Notes: generated by a model not told the origin, from the letters alone. A stretch of DNA of 64,000 bases from Moniliophthora roreri (GCA_001466705.2 LATX02000195.1:372001-436000), one strand, 5' to 3'; positions 21,292 to 33,689 are shown, counted from the stretch's first letter. Numbers and translations are program-made.

Positions 21292-24200
21292 GCGATTACG
21301 ATCTCGAACGTTGTATTAGCTAAGTTAAATCGAAATTCTATGCGGATTCCTATTCAATACAACGTCGGGACAGAAATCGTCGAAACAAAAGCCCTGATTG
21401 ATTCAGGCGCCGGAGGACGCTTCATCTGTGAAGAAGAAGCACGAAAACTGAAGAAACCCTGGACGAGACTAGAGAAACCCATCAAAGTCTTCAACGTTGA
21501 TGGAACTCGAAATAAAATTGGTTGGATCACCCATTCCGTTACAATCGATATCACAATCGGAGATAAATCGATGAAGGAAACTTTATTGATCTCGGGATTA
21601 GGACCGGAGAGAGTTATTTTGGGATTACCATGGCTTCAAGATCACAACCCAGACATTGATTGGGTCACAGGAGTAGTCCATTTTCGACCAAGAAGAAGAA
21701 TCACAATCAAACGACCGATGAAACCATTTATTGGAATCTTCGATGAAACAAAAGACTCGAACACAGGAATATTAGACAAAGTCGAAGACGACGAAGTCCT
21801 GATTCGATCTTTTATCAAAGGAGAAGAAGACAGCGATGAAATCCGAATCAACGCTAAGTTATCCACTTCTCAGGTACTGGCACAGGCTCACGAGGTCAAG
21901 GCGAAATCACTAGAAGAACTTCTTCCCACTTATCTTTCCGATTACGCGGATCGATTCGAAAAGAAAAAAGCCGAACGATTTCCACCTTCCCGACCATACG
22001 ATCACGCAATCGACCTCAAACTGGATTTCAAACCACGAGATTGTAAAATCTACTCCTTATCACCGAAAGAGCGGGTCGAACAAGACAAGTTCCTGGACGA
22101 AAATTTACGAAAAGGATATATTCGACCTTCGAAATCCCCAATGGCGTCCCCTTTTTTCTTTGTAGCCAAGAAAGAAGCCGGGGCGTTACGACCCTGTCAA
22201 GACTATCGAGATCTGAATAACGGAACTGTAAAAAATCGATATCCTCTACCATTGGTGACGGATCTAGTGGACAAATTAAAAACGGCTAAAATGTTTACGA
22301 AACTGGATCTTCGAAACGGATACAACAACATCCGGATCAAAGATGGAGACCAATGGAAAGCAGCATTCAAAACACCACGAGGCCTTTTTGAACCCACAGT
22401 CATGTTTTTCGGATTAACGAATTCCCCGGCAACGTTTCAAGCGTTCATGAACGACATCCTCAAAGATTTCATCGATGAGGGGTGGTGCGTGGTCTACATG
22501 GATGATATCTTGATATTCTCTGATGAAATCAACAACCATCGACTTCGCACGAAACGCGTTCTGGAACGGTTACGAGAAAATGATCTGTATCTCAAACCGG
22601 AGAAATGTGAGTTCGAAGTCACGAAAACGCTGTTTTTGGGGATGGTCATCACACCCGGACACATCTCGATGGATGAAACGAAACTAGCTGGAATAAAAGA
22701 TTGGGAAGCACCCAAAACAGTCAAAGGTGTGCGATCGTTCCTTGGGTTCGCGAATTTCTATCGCAAGTTCATAGGAAAATACGCGGAATTGGCACGACCG
22801 CTGCACGAATTGACAAAAAAGAACACGAAATTCGAATGGACGAAACTCCGAGACATTGCCTTCAATGTTCTCAAAGCAAAATTCCTACAGCGACCAATAT
22901 TACAAATGCCAGATGATGAAAAACCATTCATAATCGAAGCAGACGCCTCGAAATGGGCCATGGGAGCGGTATTGAAACAACAAGGTTCCGATGGGGAGTT
23001 GCATCCATGTGGATACATTTCACACGCATTCACTGCAACCGAACGAAACTACGAAATTTATGACCGTGAACTGTTGGCTATCACGAATGCGTTGAAAGCC
23101 TGGGAGCACTATCTCCTAGGAGGAGCTCACCCGGTGACGGTTCTATCTGATCACAAGAACCTGACTTATTTTCGAACCGCACAGAAGCTGAACCGACGAC
23201 AAGCTAGACTGAGTCTATACTTGACTCAGTTCGAACTTCTTACCAGATAAGTTATTTGTTAACGTGATCGATACAGAGCTCAAAACGATGTTGGAAAAAG
23301 CATTGCCACATGACGAATTCCTTCAGATGACAATAGAAAGCCTCATGGAAAAAGGGACACCACCAATCAAGTCATCCTTGCAAGATTGGCGGACCGAAGG
23401 AAATCTATTGTTTTACAAGGATAGGATCTATGTTCCAAACGACCCAACATTACGAAAGCTGATCATCAAAACGATTCACGAAGCTTTACCTCATGGACAC
23501 CCCGGACAGTGGAATACAGTAGATCAAGTGCAAAGAGATTACTGGTGGCCAGGAATGATAAAATTCATCAAATCATTTGTTGATGGGTGCGCTGCATGCC
23601 AACAAATGAAAGTGAACACACATCCCACACGAACGCCTATACAACCCATTGGTGGACATAAAGATGCGTTACCATTTCAAATCATATCAATGGATTTGAT
23701 CACAGATCTACCCACGATAGCGGAATGTGATTCCATATTGGTCGTGGTCGACCATGCGGCTACAAAGGGGGTGATTTTCATTCCGTGCCACAAAAAGATC
23801 GACGCCACAGATACAGCCGAACTACTTTTTCAACATGTCTACAAGCGCTTTGGATTACCCGACAAGATTATTTCGGACAGAGACCCGAGATTTGCAGCCG
23901 AAGTCTTCAAAGAAATGGGAAAGTTATTGGGAATAAAGCAAATGCTAAGTACCGCCTATCATCCTCAGACGGACGGAGAAACTGAAAGAGTCAATCAAGA
24001 AGTAGAAATTTTCCTTCAATTCTTTTGCGCCAAGGAACAGACGAAGTGGAAAGATCTTCTTCACTTTGCCGAATTCGCACACAACTCCCGAATGCATTCA
24101 GTCACAAAAAATTCCCCTTTCTATCTCACGATGGGATACCACCCTCGACCTCTCCCCACTGTCTTCGAAAAGACAACCGTTCCTTCTGTGGAGAAAAGAG

Positions 24201-24733
24201 TAGCTGAATTGAAGAAGTTGAGAGAAGAAACATCGGCTCTGTTAGACATTGCAGCAAGAAGAGTGAAAGAAAGAAGTGGAAGGAATCTAGACAAGTTCGA
24301 GAAAGGTCAGAAGGTCTGGCTAGAAGGAAAGAACTTATCCTTGGGATATCCTTCTCCTAAACTGTCACCGAAACGCGAAGGACCCTTCGAAATCACAGAA
24401 GTCCTAGGACCCGTGACGTACAGATTGAAACTCCCATTTCAATGGAGAATTCACCCTGTTTTCCACGCTGGTCTTTTGTCGCCATTCAGGGAAACCGACG
24501 TTCACGGACCCAACTTTCTAGAACCACCCCCAGATATAGTTGAAGGTCAAGAGGAATACGAAGTCGAAGCCATCATCGGACATCGACCGAAAAGGAAAAA
24601 TCAACCTCCAAAGGAATACCTTGTTTCCTGGAAAGGATACGACTCATCGCACAATCAGTGGCTGAAGCCAGCCGGCTTAAAGCATTCCATGGAGTTGTAC
24701 CTAGAGTATAAAATCAAGTACAACCTGCGCTGA
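21256..24733 (+). pseudogene. pol: Gyp1 Pol polyprotein, copy 1 (internal deletion)
   Basis: Read in the -1 frame after gag. Protease with ALIDSGAGG near 21395; reverse transcriptase with VVYMDDILIFS near 22490; RNase H with FIIEADASKWA near 22928 and YEIYDREL; integrase with an HHCC zinc domain near 23485-23610, DDE residues in MDLITDLP, SDRDPRFAAEVF and ETERVNQEVE; a GPY/F-type motif; and a C-terminal chromodomain (EYEVEAIIGH, YLVSWKGYDSSHNQW). A deletion of roughly 125 bases at about 23237 removes the RNase H-integrase linker and shifts the frame: the first part stops at 23250 and the second runs 23264-24733. The element cannot make a complete Pol. Confidence 0.88.
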
Positions 24734-24753
24734 ATCCTTACCCCAACCGAAAC

Positions 24754-26125
24754 ATGTCTTCCTACACCAACCCTTCCGTCCGAACTGGCCTACCCCCTTT
24801 CAACCCCCCACATCAAGTCTTTCCAGACGACGCTGTCCATACCGAACCTTTCCATCCCTCGACGTTCGAACTTCTTTACCTTATGAACTGCAAACACTAC
24901 GATGAGGAATTGGCGACCGCGATAATGCGGAGATTGCTTTCCTTGGCTCGGTAGATACGGAGTCTTACCTTCCTTAGAGGACAGAGACGACAGATGATGG
25001 AGAACATGACAAGGATAGATCGACACATGGGCCAGTTAGCCCAACAAATTTCTGACGACGAAACCTTCACTATAACTGGAGCTATAGCGGTACCGCGTCC
25101 AGCTCTTGATATCGCAAACTTACCGCTTCATGTAGTTCTTCCCATCGAAGAAGTCTCAGACGAGCGACCGAGATCTCTAAAGGGCAATTCCTCCTCCAAC
25201 TCCGACAGCGAAGCATCGCACCAATCCCCTCTCCCCATGCTCCCCAGCCCCAGACCAAGTTACCCGAACGAATGGACGCATCCACCAGCAGAAGAAGCCC
25301 GACACCCATGGGAGCCGTCAGCGCCTTACCTCCTAACGAGCGAACCCTTCTCTACCCCGATTCATTCCCCATTACAGACGACACCCGAGATGATGACTCG
25401 GATGTCTCCGATATCAGCGGAAGAGCCGCAAAATTCCCTATCGTCTCCCCTCCTACCACCCCGCCTGCCATGTCTCCCAGCGGCGAACTCCCCACCGCCT
25501 CTCCCAATGCGACCGAACCTTCCAGAGAGACATATAAGGCGGCAAGACTTTCTCCAGAACTCCAGAACCCCTTACGCCTCCCCTCCCCCATTGTTCCAAT
25601 CAACCCAGACACCCAACGTCCCTACCGTATCGGTGTGGGACGACGAGGACGCGGAGCCGGACGACAGGGATTCGCAAACCGAAGTCAGGTCAAACAGTCC
25701 TATAACGCATACTACGGCGTTACTCGACGAGGTCCACCAAGAATTGAGTGTCCTGTGTGTAAACTGGGAGAACACTGCGCCGTCGACTGTTTGGACTATG
25801 TCTGCCCGGTTTGCAACACTCATAAAGCTGGCCATCTCCCTGGACATTGTAGGGACAGAAGAAGGTCTGCAAGAACTACGGGACGAAACGATACCGGCGG
25901 TACATCGACTGTTGACGGATACCACGTGGGACGATGCCGACTACGGGAATGGAGAACAGTGAAAGACCAGAGGATCCACCGCTAGGGGATGGGATCGTCG
26001 TGGACATGGGTTCTCCAGAAGGACCAAGGGTTTTTAGGCGATTGGATAGAGAAGCAGTGATAAGAGAAGCGCAGTTCTGTGGTGAGTGGTTAGTGGAGGG
26101 ACAGCCAATTGTTTCGAACGTGTAA
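24754..26125 (+). pseudogene. Gyp1 ORF3/ORF4 module, copy 1 (deletions fuse frames)
   Basis: Starts at ATG 24754 (MSSYTNPSVRTG), 18 bases after the pol stop. A deletion near 24925 breaks ORF3 at 24954. From 24994 the frame resumes, but a second deletion of about 95 bases near 25140 throws it into the ORF4 frame, and a third near 25918 returns it to the ORF3 ending YGNGEQ. The zinc-knuckle part of ORF3 is still open at 25272-25985 (CPVCKLGEHCAVDC, CPVCNTHKAGHLPGHC), and the ORF4 tail at 25934-26125. No function should be expected from this copy. Confidence 0.75.
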
Positions 26126-26148
26126 GTTCGAAGCTAACACGGGGGTAA

Positions 26149-26758
26149 TGTTACAGTCAGACGTGAACGGACTAATTTTTCTTTCTTCTATTCTCTTGTT
26201 CTGGCACTTTAGCGCCTTTGAGCGCTAGTTTTCTCTTTTTACCTATGCTTTTCATTGACATCTGGACAAATCCACTTTCCCAGTTCCCTTTTCGAATCTT
26301 ATGCCTATCTTCTTATTTAAGACGTCATTACAGATATCAGTATGACTTCATTATTCTATCAGTTTCTTTCCTTTTCTATTTATGATTCGACGTCATTTCT
26401 GACATCGACCATTGTATCATTATATTTATTTTTACTTCCTCGACATCACTTCTGATGTCATGTTCCTATTTATTATGACGACAAAGAGACATTCTGTTTA
26501 CTAAACAAACGATGTCGATCTAGCAGCTTGTATACAAACTAGTAGCTACAATCGTTGTATAAGTAGATAGTCTGAAGGTCTAAGCTACCTCAGCTTGACC
26601 TAGTTAACTCTTTGGACATCTTGCTCACCTCGACCGAACTCTTAGAACTTTAGCGCGAGCTAAGGAACTCAAACTCGAACTTGTCTCTTTTGTCAATTTA
26701 GCGCCGCTACGTCATAGTGGTGTTGAGTTGTTGTCGTTGCTGCGCAAGTAACGTAACA
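26149..26758 (+). repeat. Gyp1 LTR shared between copies 1 and 2
   Basis: 610 bp, TGTTAC...GTAACA termini (6-bp inverted tips). A purine-rich tract with GGGGG lies just upstream. It contains the TATAAG promoter box and CAGCTTGACCT 33 nt downstream, and after its end AA plus AGGTCAAGCTG, the self-primer binding site. Confidence 0.88.
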
Positions 26759-27057
26759 AAAGGTCAAGCTGATCGTTGCCGACCTACTCAGGTCTAGGCA
26801 CCACCGCTTATCGAAACACGACTCCCCCGAGGGCTCCCTTTACGGCAGCCGAAGAAGCAGATCTCGACGATCAACTCGAAGTAGCCAATCAGCTATTGAA
26901 CCCCGATCCCGAACAGACTCCGCGCTGAATTACTCGTAGCCAACGGAGAGGAGCAGTCGAAAGTCTCCAAACAGAAAGAACAGAAACCGAAGCTAAGTCT
27001 TCTGAAACCGATCCATTTGACGAATACCGAAATATTTTCCATACCCCGACTCCAGAA

Positions 27058-27775
27058 ATGACGACTCCCAGTGGAAGCGCTGCTGCTGCTTCAGACGTCA
27101 AACCGAAAGTAGAACATGACGATACCGACGAACAATGGGCCCGGACTATTTCTACAGCTGTGCTCCAGACAATTGACGACAAGAAGGACGAAGCTAGTAA
27201 AGGGCCGACCCCAGACCCCTTTTTAGGCAAACAATCCGATACCCGCCGCTTCCTTCTCGATCTCGAACTCTATTTCGCAATGAATCCAGTTAAGGCGAAC
27301 ACCGACGAGAAGAAGAAGATGCTTCTGCTATCACTGGTCAAGGGAAACACCAGTGAATGGAAGCAAAGGGAGACGATGAAGCTCTTCCCCGAAGACGATG
27401 ACCCCGAAGAAAAGAAGAAAGCTGCCGAAGAAACTTGGAGTAGTTTCAAACAAAGATTCCGAGCAGGACGGATAGGGCCGACGAATACGTTAATCGATTT
27501 CGCCTTATCGCAATGGACACCAAGTACGACGATGAAGCTCTTATGAGATTTTTTAGGGAAGGACTCCCCGAATCCTTACAGACCAAGATCATGTTGCGAA
27601 CGGACGGGGAACCCGAAACCCTGGACGAATGGTACAAACTAGCAATCAAATACGACAACCAATACAAGTTGGTCATGGCCAATAGGAAAAAGAGAGAGCT
27701 GATTAAACCAAAGATCACTCGAAAGGAGAAGGAAATTATAGTCGGACGACTATTGTCCGAATCTGACAGGAAGGA
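27058..27775 (+). pseudogene. gag: Gyp1 copy 2 gag, left contig (deleted)
   Basis: Starts MTTPSGSAAAASDVKPK like other copies but loses about 67 bases at 27466 (between FRA and the DRAxEYVNRF region), so the frame stops at 27546; the correct frame resumes at 27513. The leader carries the same CGA-to-TGA change as copy 1. It ends at the N at 27776. Confidence 0.8.
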
Positions 27776-27776
27776 N
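27776..27776. other. Assembly join (single N) inside gag
   Basis: The right side restarts about 350 bases upstream in the gag coordinate system, in a copy lacking the deletion seen on the left. Confidence 0.9.
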
Positions 27777-27777
27777 T

Positions 27778-28407
27778 GCCGAAGAACCTTGGAGTAGTTT
27801 CAAACAAAGATTCCGAGCAGAATGGCAACCCGTCAACGTTGTCAGAGAAGCACAAGCCAAGATCGAACAGATCAGAATGACGGATAGGGCCGAAGAATAC
27901 GTTAATCGGTTCCGCCTTATCGCGATGGACACCAAATACGACGATGAAGCTCTTATGAGGTTTTTTAGGGAAGGACTCCCCGAATCGTTACAGACCAAGA
28001 TCATGCTCCGAACAGACGGAGAACCCGAAACGCTGGACGAATGGTACAAGTTGGCGATCAAATACGACAACCAATACAAGTTGGTTATGGCCAATAGGAA
28101 AAAGAGAGAGCCGATTAAACCAAAGATCGCTCGGAAGGAGAAGGAAGTCACAATCGGACGACTATTGTCCGAATCTGACAGGAAGGATTACATGGCTGCA
28201 GGAAAGTGTTTCCGTTGTGCAAAGACTGGTCACGTCTCACGAGATTGTCCCCTCAAAGGACAAGCACAACAAACCCCGCCGCCGAAGTATGAACCCAAAA
28301 GGCTCTCACCACGAGAAACTTTTACCAAGATTCGCGCGCTTATTGCCGAACAAGGAGAAGGAGAGCAAGAAGAGATCTTTGATCTCATGGGAAAAGAGGG
28401 TTTTTGA
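27778..28407 (+). CDS. gag: Gyp1 Gag C-terminal part (copy 2, right contig)
   Basis: Open from the N to the stop at 28405-28407, covering the second half of the capsid-like region and the CCHC knuckle CFRCAKTGHVSRDC. The missing N-terminal half is a contig-end effect rather than demonstrated decay. The stop overlaps the frameshift heptamer at 28398-28404. Confidence 0.8.
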   Translation, partial: AEEPWSSFKQRFRAEWQPVNVVREAQAKIEQIRMTDRAEEYVNRFRLIAMDTKYDDEALMRFFREGLPESLQTKIMLRTDGEPETLDEWYKLAIKYDNQYKLVMANRKKREPIKPKIARKEKEVTIGRLLSESDRKDYMAAGKCFRCAKTGHVSRDCPLKGQAQQTPPPKYEPKRLSPRETFTKIRALIAEQGEGEQEEIFDLMGKEGF

Positions 28408-28439
28408 AGAGGTGGAAGAGGCCGACGCTCTTACCACCT
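28398..28439 (+). promoter_or_regulatory. -1 ribosomal frameshift site, Gyp1 copy 2
   Basis: G GGT TTT TGA, 5-nt spacer, same 11-bp bulged stem and GCCGACG loop as in copies 1 and 3. Confidence 0.7.
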
Positions 28440-31400
28440 GCAATTACGATCTCGAACGTTGTACTAGCTAAGTTAAATCGAAATTCTATGCGGATTCCTA
28501 TTCAATACAACGTCGGGACAGAAATCGTCGAAACAAAAGCCCTGATTGATTCAGGCGCCGGAGGACGCTTCATCTGCGAAGAAGAAGCACGAAAACTGAA
28601 GAAACCCTGGACAAGATTGGAAAAACCCATCAAAGTCTTCAACGTTGATGGAACTCGAAATAAAATCGGTTGGATCACCCATTCCGTCACAATCGACATC
28701 ACAATCGGAGATAAATCGATGAAGGAAACTTTATTGATCTCGGGATTAGGACCGGAGAGAGTTATTTTGGGACTACCATGGCTTCAAGATCATAACCCAG
28801 ACATCGATTGGGTCACAGGAGTAGTCCATTTCCGACCAAAACGAAAAGTCACAATCAAACGGCCGATGAAACCATTTGTTGGAGTCTTCGATGAAACCAG
28901 AAACTCAAACACAGAAATCTTAGACAAAGTCGAAGACGACGAAGTCCTCATTCGATCCTTTATCAAAGGAGAAGAAGACAACGATGAAATCCGAATCAAC
29001 GCTAAGTTGTCCACTTCTCAAGTGCTGGCACAAGCTCACGAGGTCAAGACAAAATCACTAGAGGAGCTTCTTCCCACCTATCTTTCCGACTACGTGGATC
29101 AATTCGAAAAGAAGAAAGCCGAACGATTCCCACCTTCCCGACCCTATGATCACGCCATTGACCTCAAACCGGATTTCAAACCACGAGATTGTAAGATCTA
29201 CTCTTTATCACCGAAAGAACGGATCAAACAAGACAAGTTCCTGGACGAAAATTTACGAAAAGGATATATTCGACCCTCGAAATCCCCAATGGCATCCCCT
29301 TTTTTCTTTGTAGCCAAGAAAGAAGCCGGAGCATTGCGACCCTGTCAGGACTATCGAGACCTGAATAATGGAACAATAAAAAACCGGTATCCTTTACCAT
29401 TGGTCACGGATCTAGTGGACAAACTGAAAACGGCTAAAGTCTTTACGAAATTGGACCTTCGGAACGGCTATAACAATATCCGGATCAAAGATGGAGACCA
29501 ATGGAAGGCAGCATTCAAAACACCCCGAGGCCTTTTTGAACCCACAGTTATGTTCTTCAGGTTGACGAATTCTCCAGCGACGTTTCAAGCGTTCATGAAC
29601 GATATCCTCAAAGACTTTATCGATGAGGGTTGGTGCGTGGTCTATATGGACGACATCTTGATATTCTCTGACGAAATCAACATCCATCGACTTCGCACGA
29701 AACATGTCTTGGAACGATTACGAGAAAACGATCTATACCTCAAACCGGAGAAATGCGAGTTCGAAGTCGCGAAGACACTGTTTTTGGGAATGGTCATCAC
29801 ACCTGGACACATCTCAATGGACGAAACAAAATTAGCGGGAATAAAGGATTGGGAAGCACCCAAAACAATTAAAGGTGTGCGATCGTTCCTGGGACTCGCG
29901 AACTTTTATCGCAAATTCATAGGAAAATACGCGGAATTGGCACGACCTCTGCACGAGTTGACGAAGAAAAACGTGAAATTCGAATGGACGAAAACACGAG
30001 ACATTGCCTTCAATATTCTCAAGGCAAAGTTCCTACAACGACCAATCTTGCAAATGCCGGACGATGAAAAGTCATTCATAATCGAAGCAGACGCCTCGAA
30101 ATGGGCCACGGGAGCGGTACTAAAACAACAAGGTTCTGATGGCGAGCTGCATCCATGTGGATATATTTCGCACACGTTCACTGCAACCGAACGAAACTAC
30201 GAAATCTATGACCGCGAGCTGTTGGCTATCACGAATGCGTTGAAAGCCTGGGAACATTACCTCTTAGGAGGAGCTCACCCGGTGACGGTTCTATCTGATC
30301 ACAAGAACCTGACTTATTTTCGAACCGCACAGAAGCTGAACCGACGACAAGCTAGACTGAGTCTATACTTGACTCAGTTCGACCTTCGCTTAGTACACGT
30401 TCCAGGAACGAAAATGGTACAATCGGATGCTCTTTCACGACGGCCGGACCTAGTCGATGAAGAAGAAAACGACAATGAAGACATCGTCATGTTACCAGAT
30501 AAGTTATTCGTTAACGTGATCGATACAGAACTCAAAACCATGTTGGAAAAAGCGTTGCCAAACGACGAATTCCTGCAAATGACAATAGAAAGCCTTTTGG
30601 AGAAAGGGACTCCACCAATCAAATCATCTTTACAAGATTGGCGGACCGAAGGGAATCTATTGTTTTACAAAGATAGGATCTATGTTCCAAACAACCCAAT
30701 ATTACGAAGGATAATCACCAAAGCAATTCACGAAGCCTTACCTCATGGACACCCTGGACAGTGGAACACAGTAGATCAGGTGCAAAGAGATTACTGGTGG
30801 CCAGGAATGACAAAGTTCATCAAATCATTTGTTGATGGGTGCGCTGCATGCCAACAAATGAAGGTGAATACACATCCTACGCGAACACCTATACAACCGA
30901 TTGGCGGACATAAAGATGCGTTGCCGTTCCAAATCATCTCAATGGATTTGATCACAGATCTACCCAGCATAGCAGAATGTGACTCCATATTGGTCGTGGT
31001 CGACCATGCGGCTACAAAGGGGGTGATTTTCATCCCATGTCACAAGAAGATCGACGCCACAGACACAGCCGAACTACTTTTTCAACATGTCTACAAGCGA
31101 TTCGGATTGCCCGACAAGATTANATTTCGGACAGAGATCCGAGATTTGCAGCCGAAGTCTTCAAAGAAATGGGAAAATTATTGGGAATAAAGCAAATGCT
31201 AAGTACCGCCTATCATCCTCAGACGGACGGAGAAACTGAAAGAGTTAACCAAGAAGTAGAAATTTTCCTTCGATTCTTTTGTGCCAAGGAACAGACGAAG
31301 TGGAAGGAACTCCTTCACTTTGCCGAATTCGCACACAACTCCCGAACGCATTCAGTCACAAAGAATTCCCCTTTCTACCTCGCGATGGGATATCACCCTC

Positions 31401-31987
31401 GACCTCTTCCCACTGTCTTCGAAAAGACAACCGTTCCTTCTGTGGAGAAAAGAGTAGCTGAATTGAAGAAGTTGAGAGAAGAAACATCGGCTCTGTTAGA
31501 CATTGCAGCAAGAAGAATGAAAGAGAGAAGTGGAAAAGATCTAGACAAATTCGAAAAGGGTCAGAAGGTCTGGCTAGAAGGGAAGAACTTATCGCTGGGA
31601 TATCCATCTCCAAAACTATCCCTAAAACGCGAAGGACCCTTCGAAATCACAGAAGTTTTAGGACCCGTGACGTACAGGCTGAAGCTCCCATTTCAATGGA
31701 GAATTCACCCTGTTTTCCACGCTAGTCTTCTGTCACCATTCAAGGAAACCGACGTCCACGGACCCAATTTTCTAGAACCGCCCCCAGATATAGTTGAAGG
31801 ACAAGAAGAATATGAAGTCAAAGCCATCATCGGACATAGACCAAAAAGGAAGAATCAACCTCCAAAAGAATACCTCGTTTCTTGGAAAGGGTACGACTCG
31901 TCACATAATCAATGGATGAAGCCAGCTGGCTTAAAACATTCTATGGAGTTATACCTGGAGTATAAAATCAAGTACAATTTGTGTTAA
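28404..31987 (+). CDS. pol: Gyp1 Pol polyprotein, copy 2 (one N in frame)
   Basis: Complete Ty3/gypsy Pol of about 1,190 residues in the -1 frame: aspartic protease (DSGA at about 28550), RT with YMDD (ATGGACGAC at 29646-29654), RNase H (EADASKWA), integrase with HHCC (HEALPHGHPG, CAACQQMK), DDE, GPY/F and a chromodomain near 31810-31960. The single N at 31123, in the middle of PDKIISDRDP, creates an artificial shift; the bases on both sides join to the normal codons if the N and one repeated A are ignored. No in-frame stop was seen. Substitutions at a conserved RT position (MFFRL) may weaken it. This is the best-preserved Gyp1 pol, apart from the assembly join. Confidence 0.85.
31123..31123. 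other. Assembly join (single N) in integrase
   Basis: Flanks overlap by one base (GATTA / ATTTCGG against GATTATTTCGG in other copies), so the frameshift is an artefact. Confidence 0.85.
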
Positions 31988-32007
31988 ACCATCACTCCAA
32001 CCAAAAC

Positions 32008-33417
32008 ATGTCTTCTTACACCAACCCTTCCGTCCGAACTGGCCTACCTCCTTTCAACCCTCCACATCAAGTCTTCCCAGACGATGCCGTCCACACTGAA
32101 CCTTTCCGTCCCTCGACGTTCGAACTTCTCTACCTCATGAACTCCGAACATTACGAAGAGGAATTGGCAACTGCGATAAACGCCTCTAGCGAAAGAAACC
32201 GAGCCATCTATGGGAGTCTTATCTTCCTTAGAGCACAAAGACGACAAATGATGGAGAACATGACGAGAGTAGACAGACACATGGGCCAGTTGGCCCAACA
32301 AATCACCGACGACGAAACCTTCACTATAACTGGGGCTATAGCGACACAGATCCCGACGGAGATCGCTTCGCTACGGACGACGACGTCAGCCCCAACGACC
32401 CAGCCTTCATCAGGAAGGCTATCGCCCATCGAAGAGGACTCAAGCGAGCAAGTGAAATCTCTAAAGGGCAGCACCTCCTCCAACTCCGACAGCGAACCAT
32501 CGCATCGATCCCCTCTCCCAGTATTCCCCAGACCAAATTACCCGAGCGAGTGGACGCGTCCACCTGCAGAACAACTCAGACACCCTTGGGAGCCGTCGGC
32601 GCCCTACCTCCCAACGAGCGAACCCTTCTCTACCCCGATTCATTCCCCGTTACAGACGACACCCGAGACGATGACTCGGATGTCTCCGACGTCAGCGGAA
32701 GAGCCGCAAAATTCCCTATCGTCTCCCCTCCTACCACCCCGCCCGCAATGTCTCCCGGCCATAAACTCCCCACCACCCCTTCCTATGCGACCGAACCTTC
32801 CAGAGAGACATATAACGCAGCAAGGCTTTCTCCAGAACTCCCGGACCCCTTACGCCTCCCCTCCCCCATTGTCCCAATCAACCCAGACACCCAACGTCCC
32901 TACCGTATCGGTGTGGGACGACGAGGACGCGGAAGCGGACGACAGGGATTCGCAAACCGAAATCAGATCAAACAGTCTTACAACGCATACTACGGCGCTG
33001 CTCGACGAGGTCCACCAAGAGTTGAGTGCCCTGTGTGTAAACTGGGAGAACACTGCGCCGTCGACTGTCTGGACTATGTCTGCCCGGTTTGCAACACTCA
33101 TAAAGCTGGCCATCTCCCTGGACATTGTAGGGACAGAAGAAGGTCTGCGAGAACTACGGGACGAAACGATACCGGCGGTACATCGACTCTTGACGACGAT
33201 TGGAGAAATGATACCACATGGGACGATGCCGACTACGGGAATGGAGAACAGTGAGAGACCGCAAGATCCACCGTTAGGGGACGGGATCGTCGTCGACATG
33301 GGTTCTCCAGAAGGACCAAGGATTTTTAGGCGGATAGATAGAGAAACGGTGGTAAGAGAAGCGCAATGGGGAGGCGAGTGGTTAGTGGAAGGACAGCCAA
33401 TCGCTTCGAACGTGTAA
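32008..33417 (+). pseudogene. Gyp1 ORF3 N-terminal domain fused to ORF4 (copy 2)
   Basis: Opens at ATG 32008 with the ORF3 start MSSYTNPSVRTG and the PSTFELLYLMN segment. A deletion of about 62 bases near 32342 then moves the frame into ORF4, which runs to the normal ORF4 end (GEWLVEGQPIASNV). The result is a 469-codon open chimaera not found in copy 3 or in Gyp2. The zinc-knuckle half of ORF3 remains open in its own frame at 32550-33254. It is called a pseudogene because the intact arrangement keeps the two frames separate, but the chimaera could be translated. Confidence 0.65.
32550..33254 (+). CDS. Gyp1 ORF3 C-terminal half with zinc knuckles (copy 2)
   Basis: Frame separate from the chimaera above. 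Proline-rich, then RGRGSGRQGF, CPVCKLGEHCAVDC (CX2CX4HX4C) and CPVCNTHKAGHLPGHC (CX2CX6HX4C), a basic patch RDRRR, ending YGNGEQ. In this copy it has been separated from the ORF3 N terminus by the deletion at about 32342. Confidence 0.6.
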   Translation: MDASTCRTTQTPLGAVGALPPNERTLLYPDSFPVTDDTRDDDSDVSDVSGRAAKFPIVSPPTTPPAMSPGHKLPTTPSYATEPSRETYNAARLSPELPDPLRLPSPIVPINPDTQRPYRIGVGRRGRGSGRQGFANRNQIKQSYNAYYGAARRGPPRVECPVCKLGEHCAVDCLDYVCPVCNTHKAGHLPGHCRDRRRSARTTGRNDTGGTSTLDDDWRNDTTWDDADYGNGEQ

Positions 33418-33425
33418 GTTCGAAG
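33404..33425 (+). terminator. Hairpin around the ORF4 stop (copy 2)
   Basis: CTTCGAAC - GTGTAA - GTTCGAAG, 8-bp perfect stem with the ORF4 TAA in the loop, just upstream of the polypurine tract. Type 'terminator' is used only as the nearest class; role unknown. Confidence 0.4.
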
Positions 33426-33440
33426 GTAAGACGGGGGTAA

Positions 33441-33689
33441 TGTTACAGTCAGACATGAACAGACAATCTTTTTCTCTTTTCCTATTTCTTGCTTTGACAC
33501 TTTAGCGCTTTCAAGCGCTAGTTTTCTCTTTTTTACCTATGCTTCTCATTGACATCTGGACACATCCACATTCCCAGCCCCCTTTTCCGACTTCATGCCT
33601 ATCTTCTTATTTAAGATGTCATCACTACGTCAGCAATGACATCGAGATGATATCATTATTCTATTCGTTTCTTTCTTTTTCTTTGATGA
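33441..33689 (+). repeat. Gyp1 copy 2 3' LTR, 5' portion
   Basis: Starts TGTTACAGTC after GGGGGTAA; nearly identical to the first 249 bases of the LTR at 34398; cut by the N at 33690. Confidence 0.85.

Larger units (their letters stand above)
19286..26758 (+). mobile_element. Ty3/gypsy chromovirus Gyp1, copy 1 (broken)
   Basis: Order is partial 5' LTR, leader, gag, pol with chromodomain, ORF3/ORF4 remnants, 3' LTR. The 3' LTR (26149-26758) is also the 5' LTR of copy 2, so the two internal regions are chained through one LTR, as produced by unequal LTR recombination or by mis-assembly. Copy 1 is inactive: gag is interrupted by an N join at 20153, pol has a deletion at about 23237, and ORF3/ORF4 carry two frame-changing deletions. 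Confidence 0.85.
26759..33689 (+). mobile_element. Ty3/gypsy chromovirus Gyp1, copy 2
   Basis: Internal region plus partial 3' LTR of a second Gyp1 copy, composed of at least three contigs (N at 27776, 31123, 33690). Gag is represented twice (a deleted left version and an intact right part). Pol is full length apart from the N. ORF3 is fused to ORF4 by a deletion. An RT residue near the F of VMFF-G is changed (MFFRL rather than MFFGL). Confidence 0.82.
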
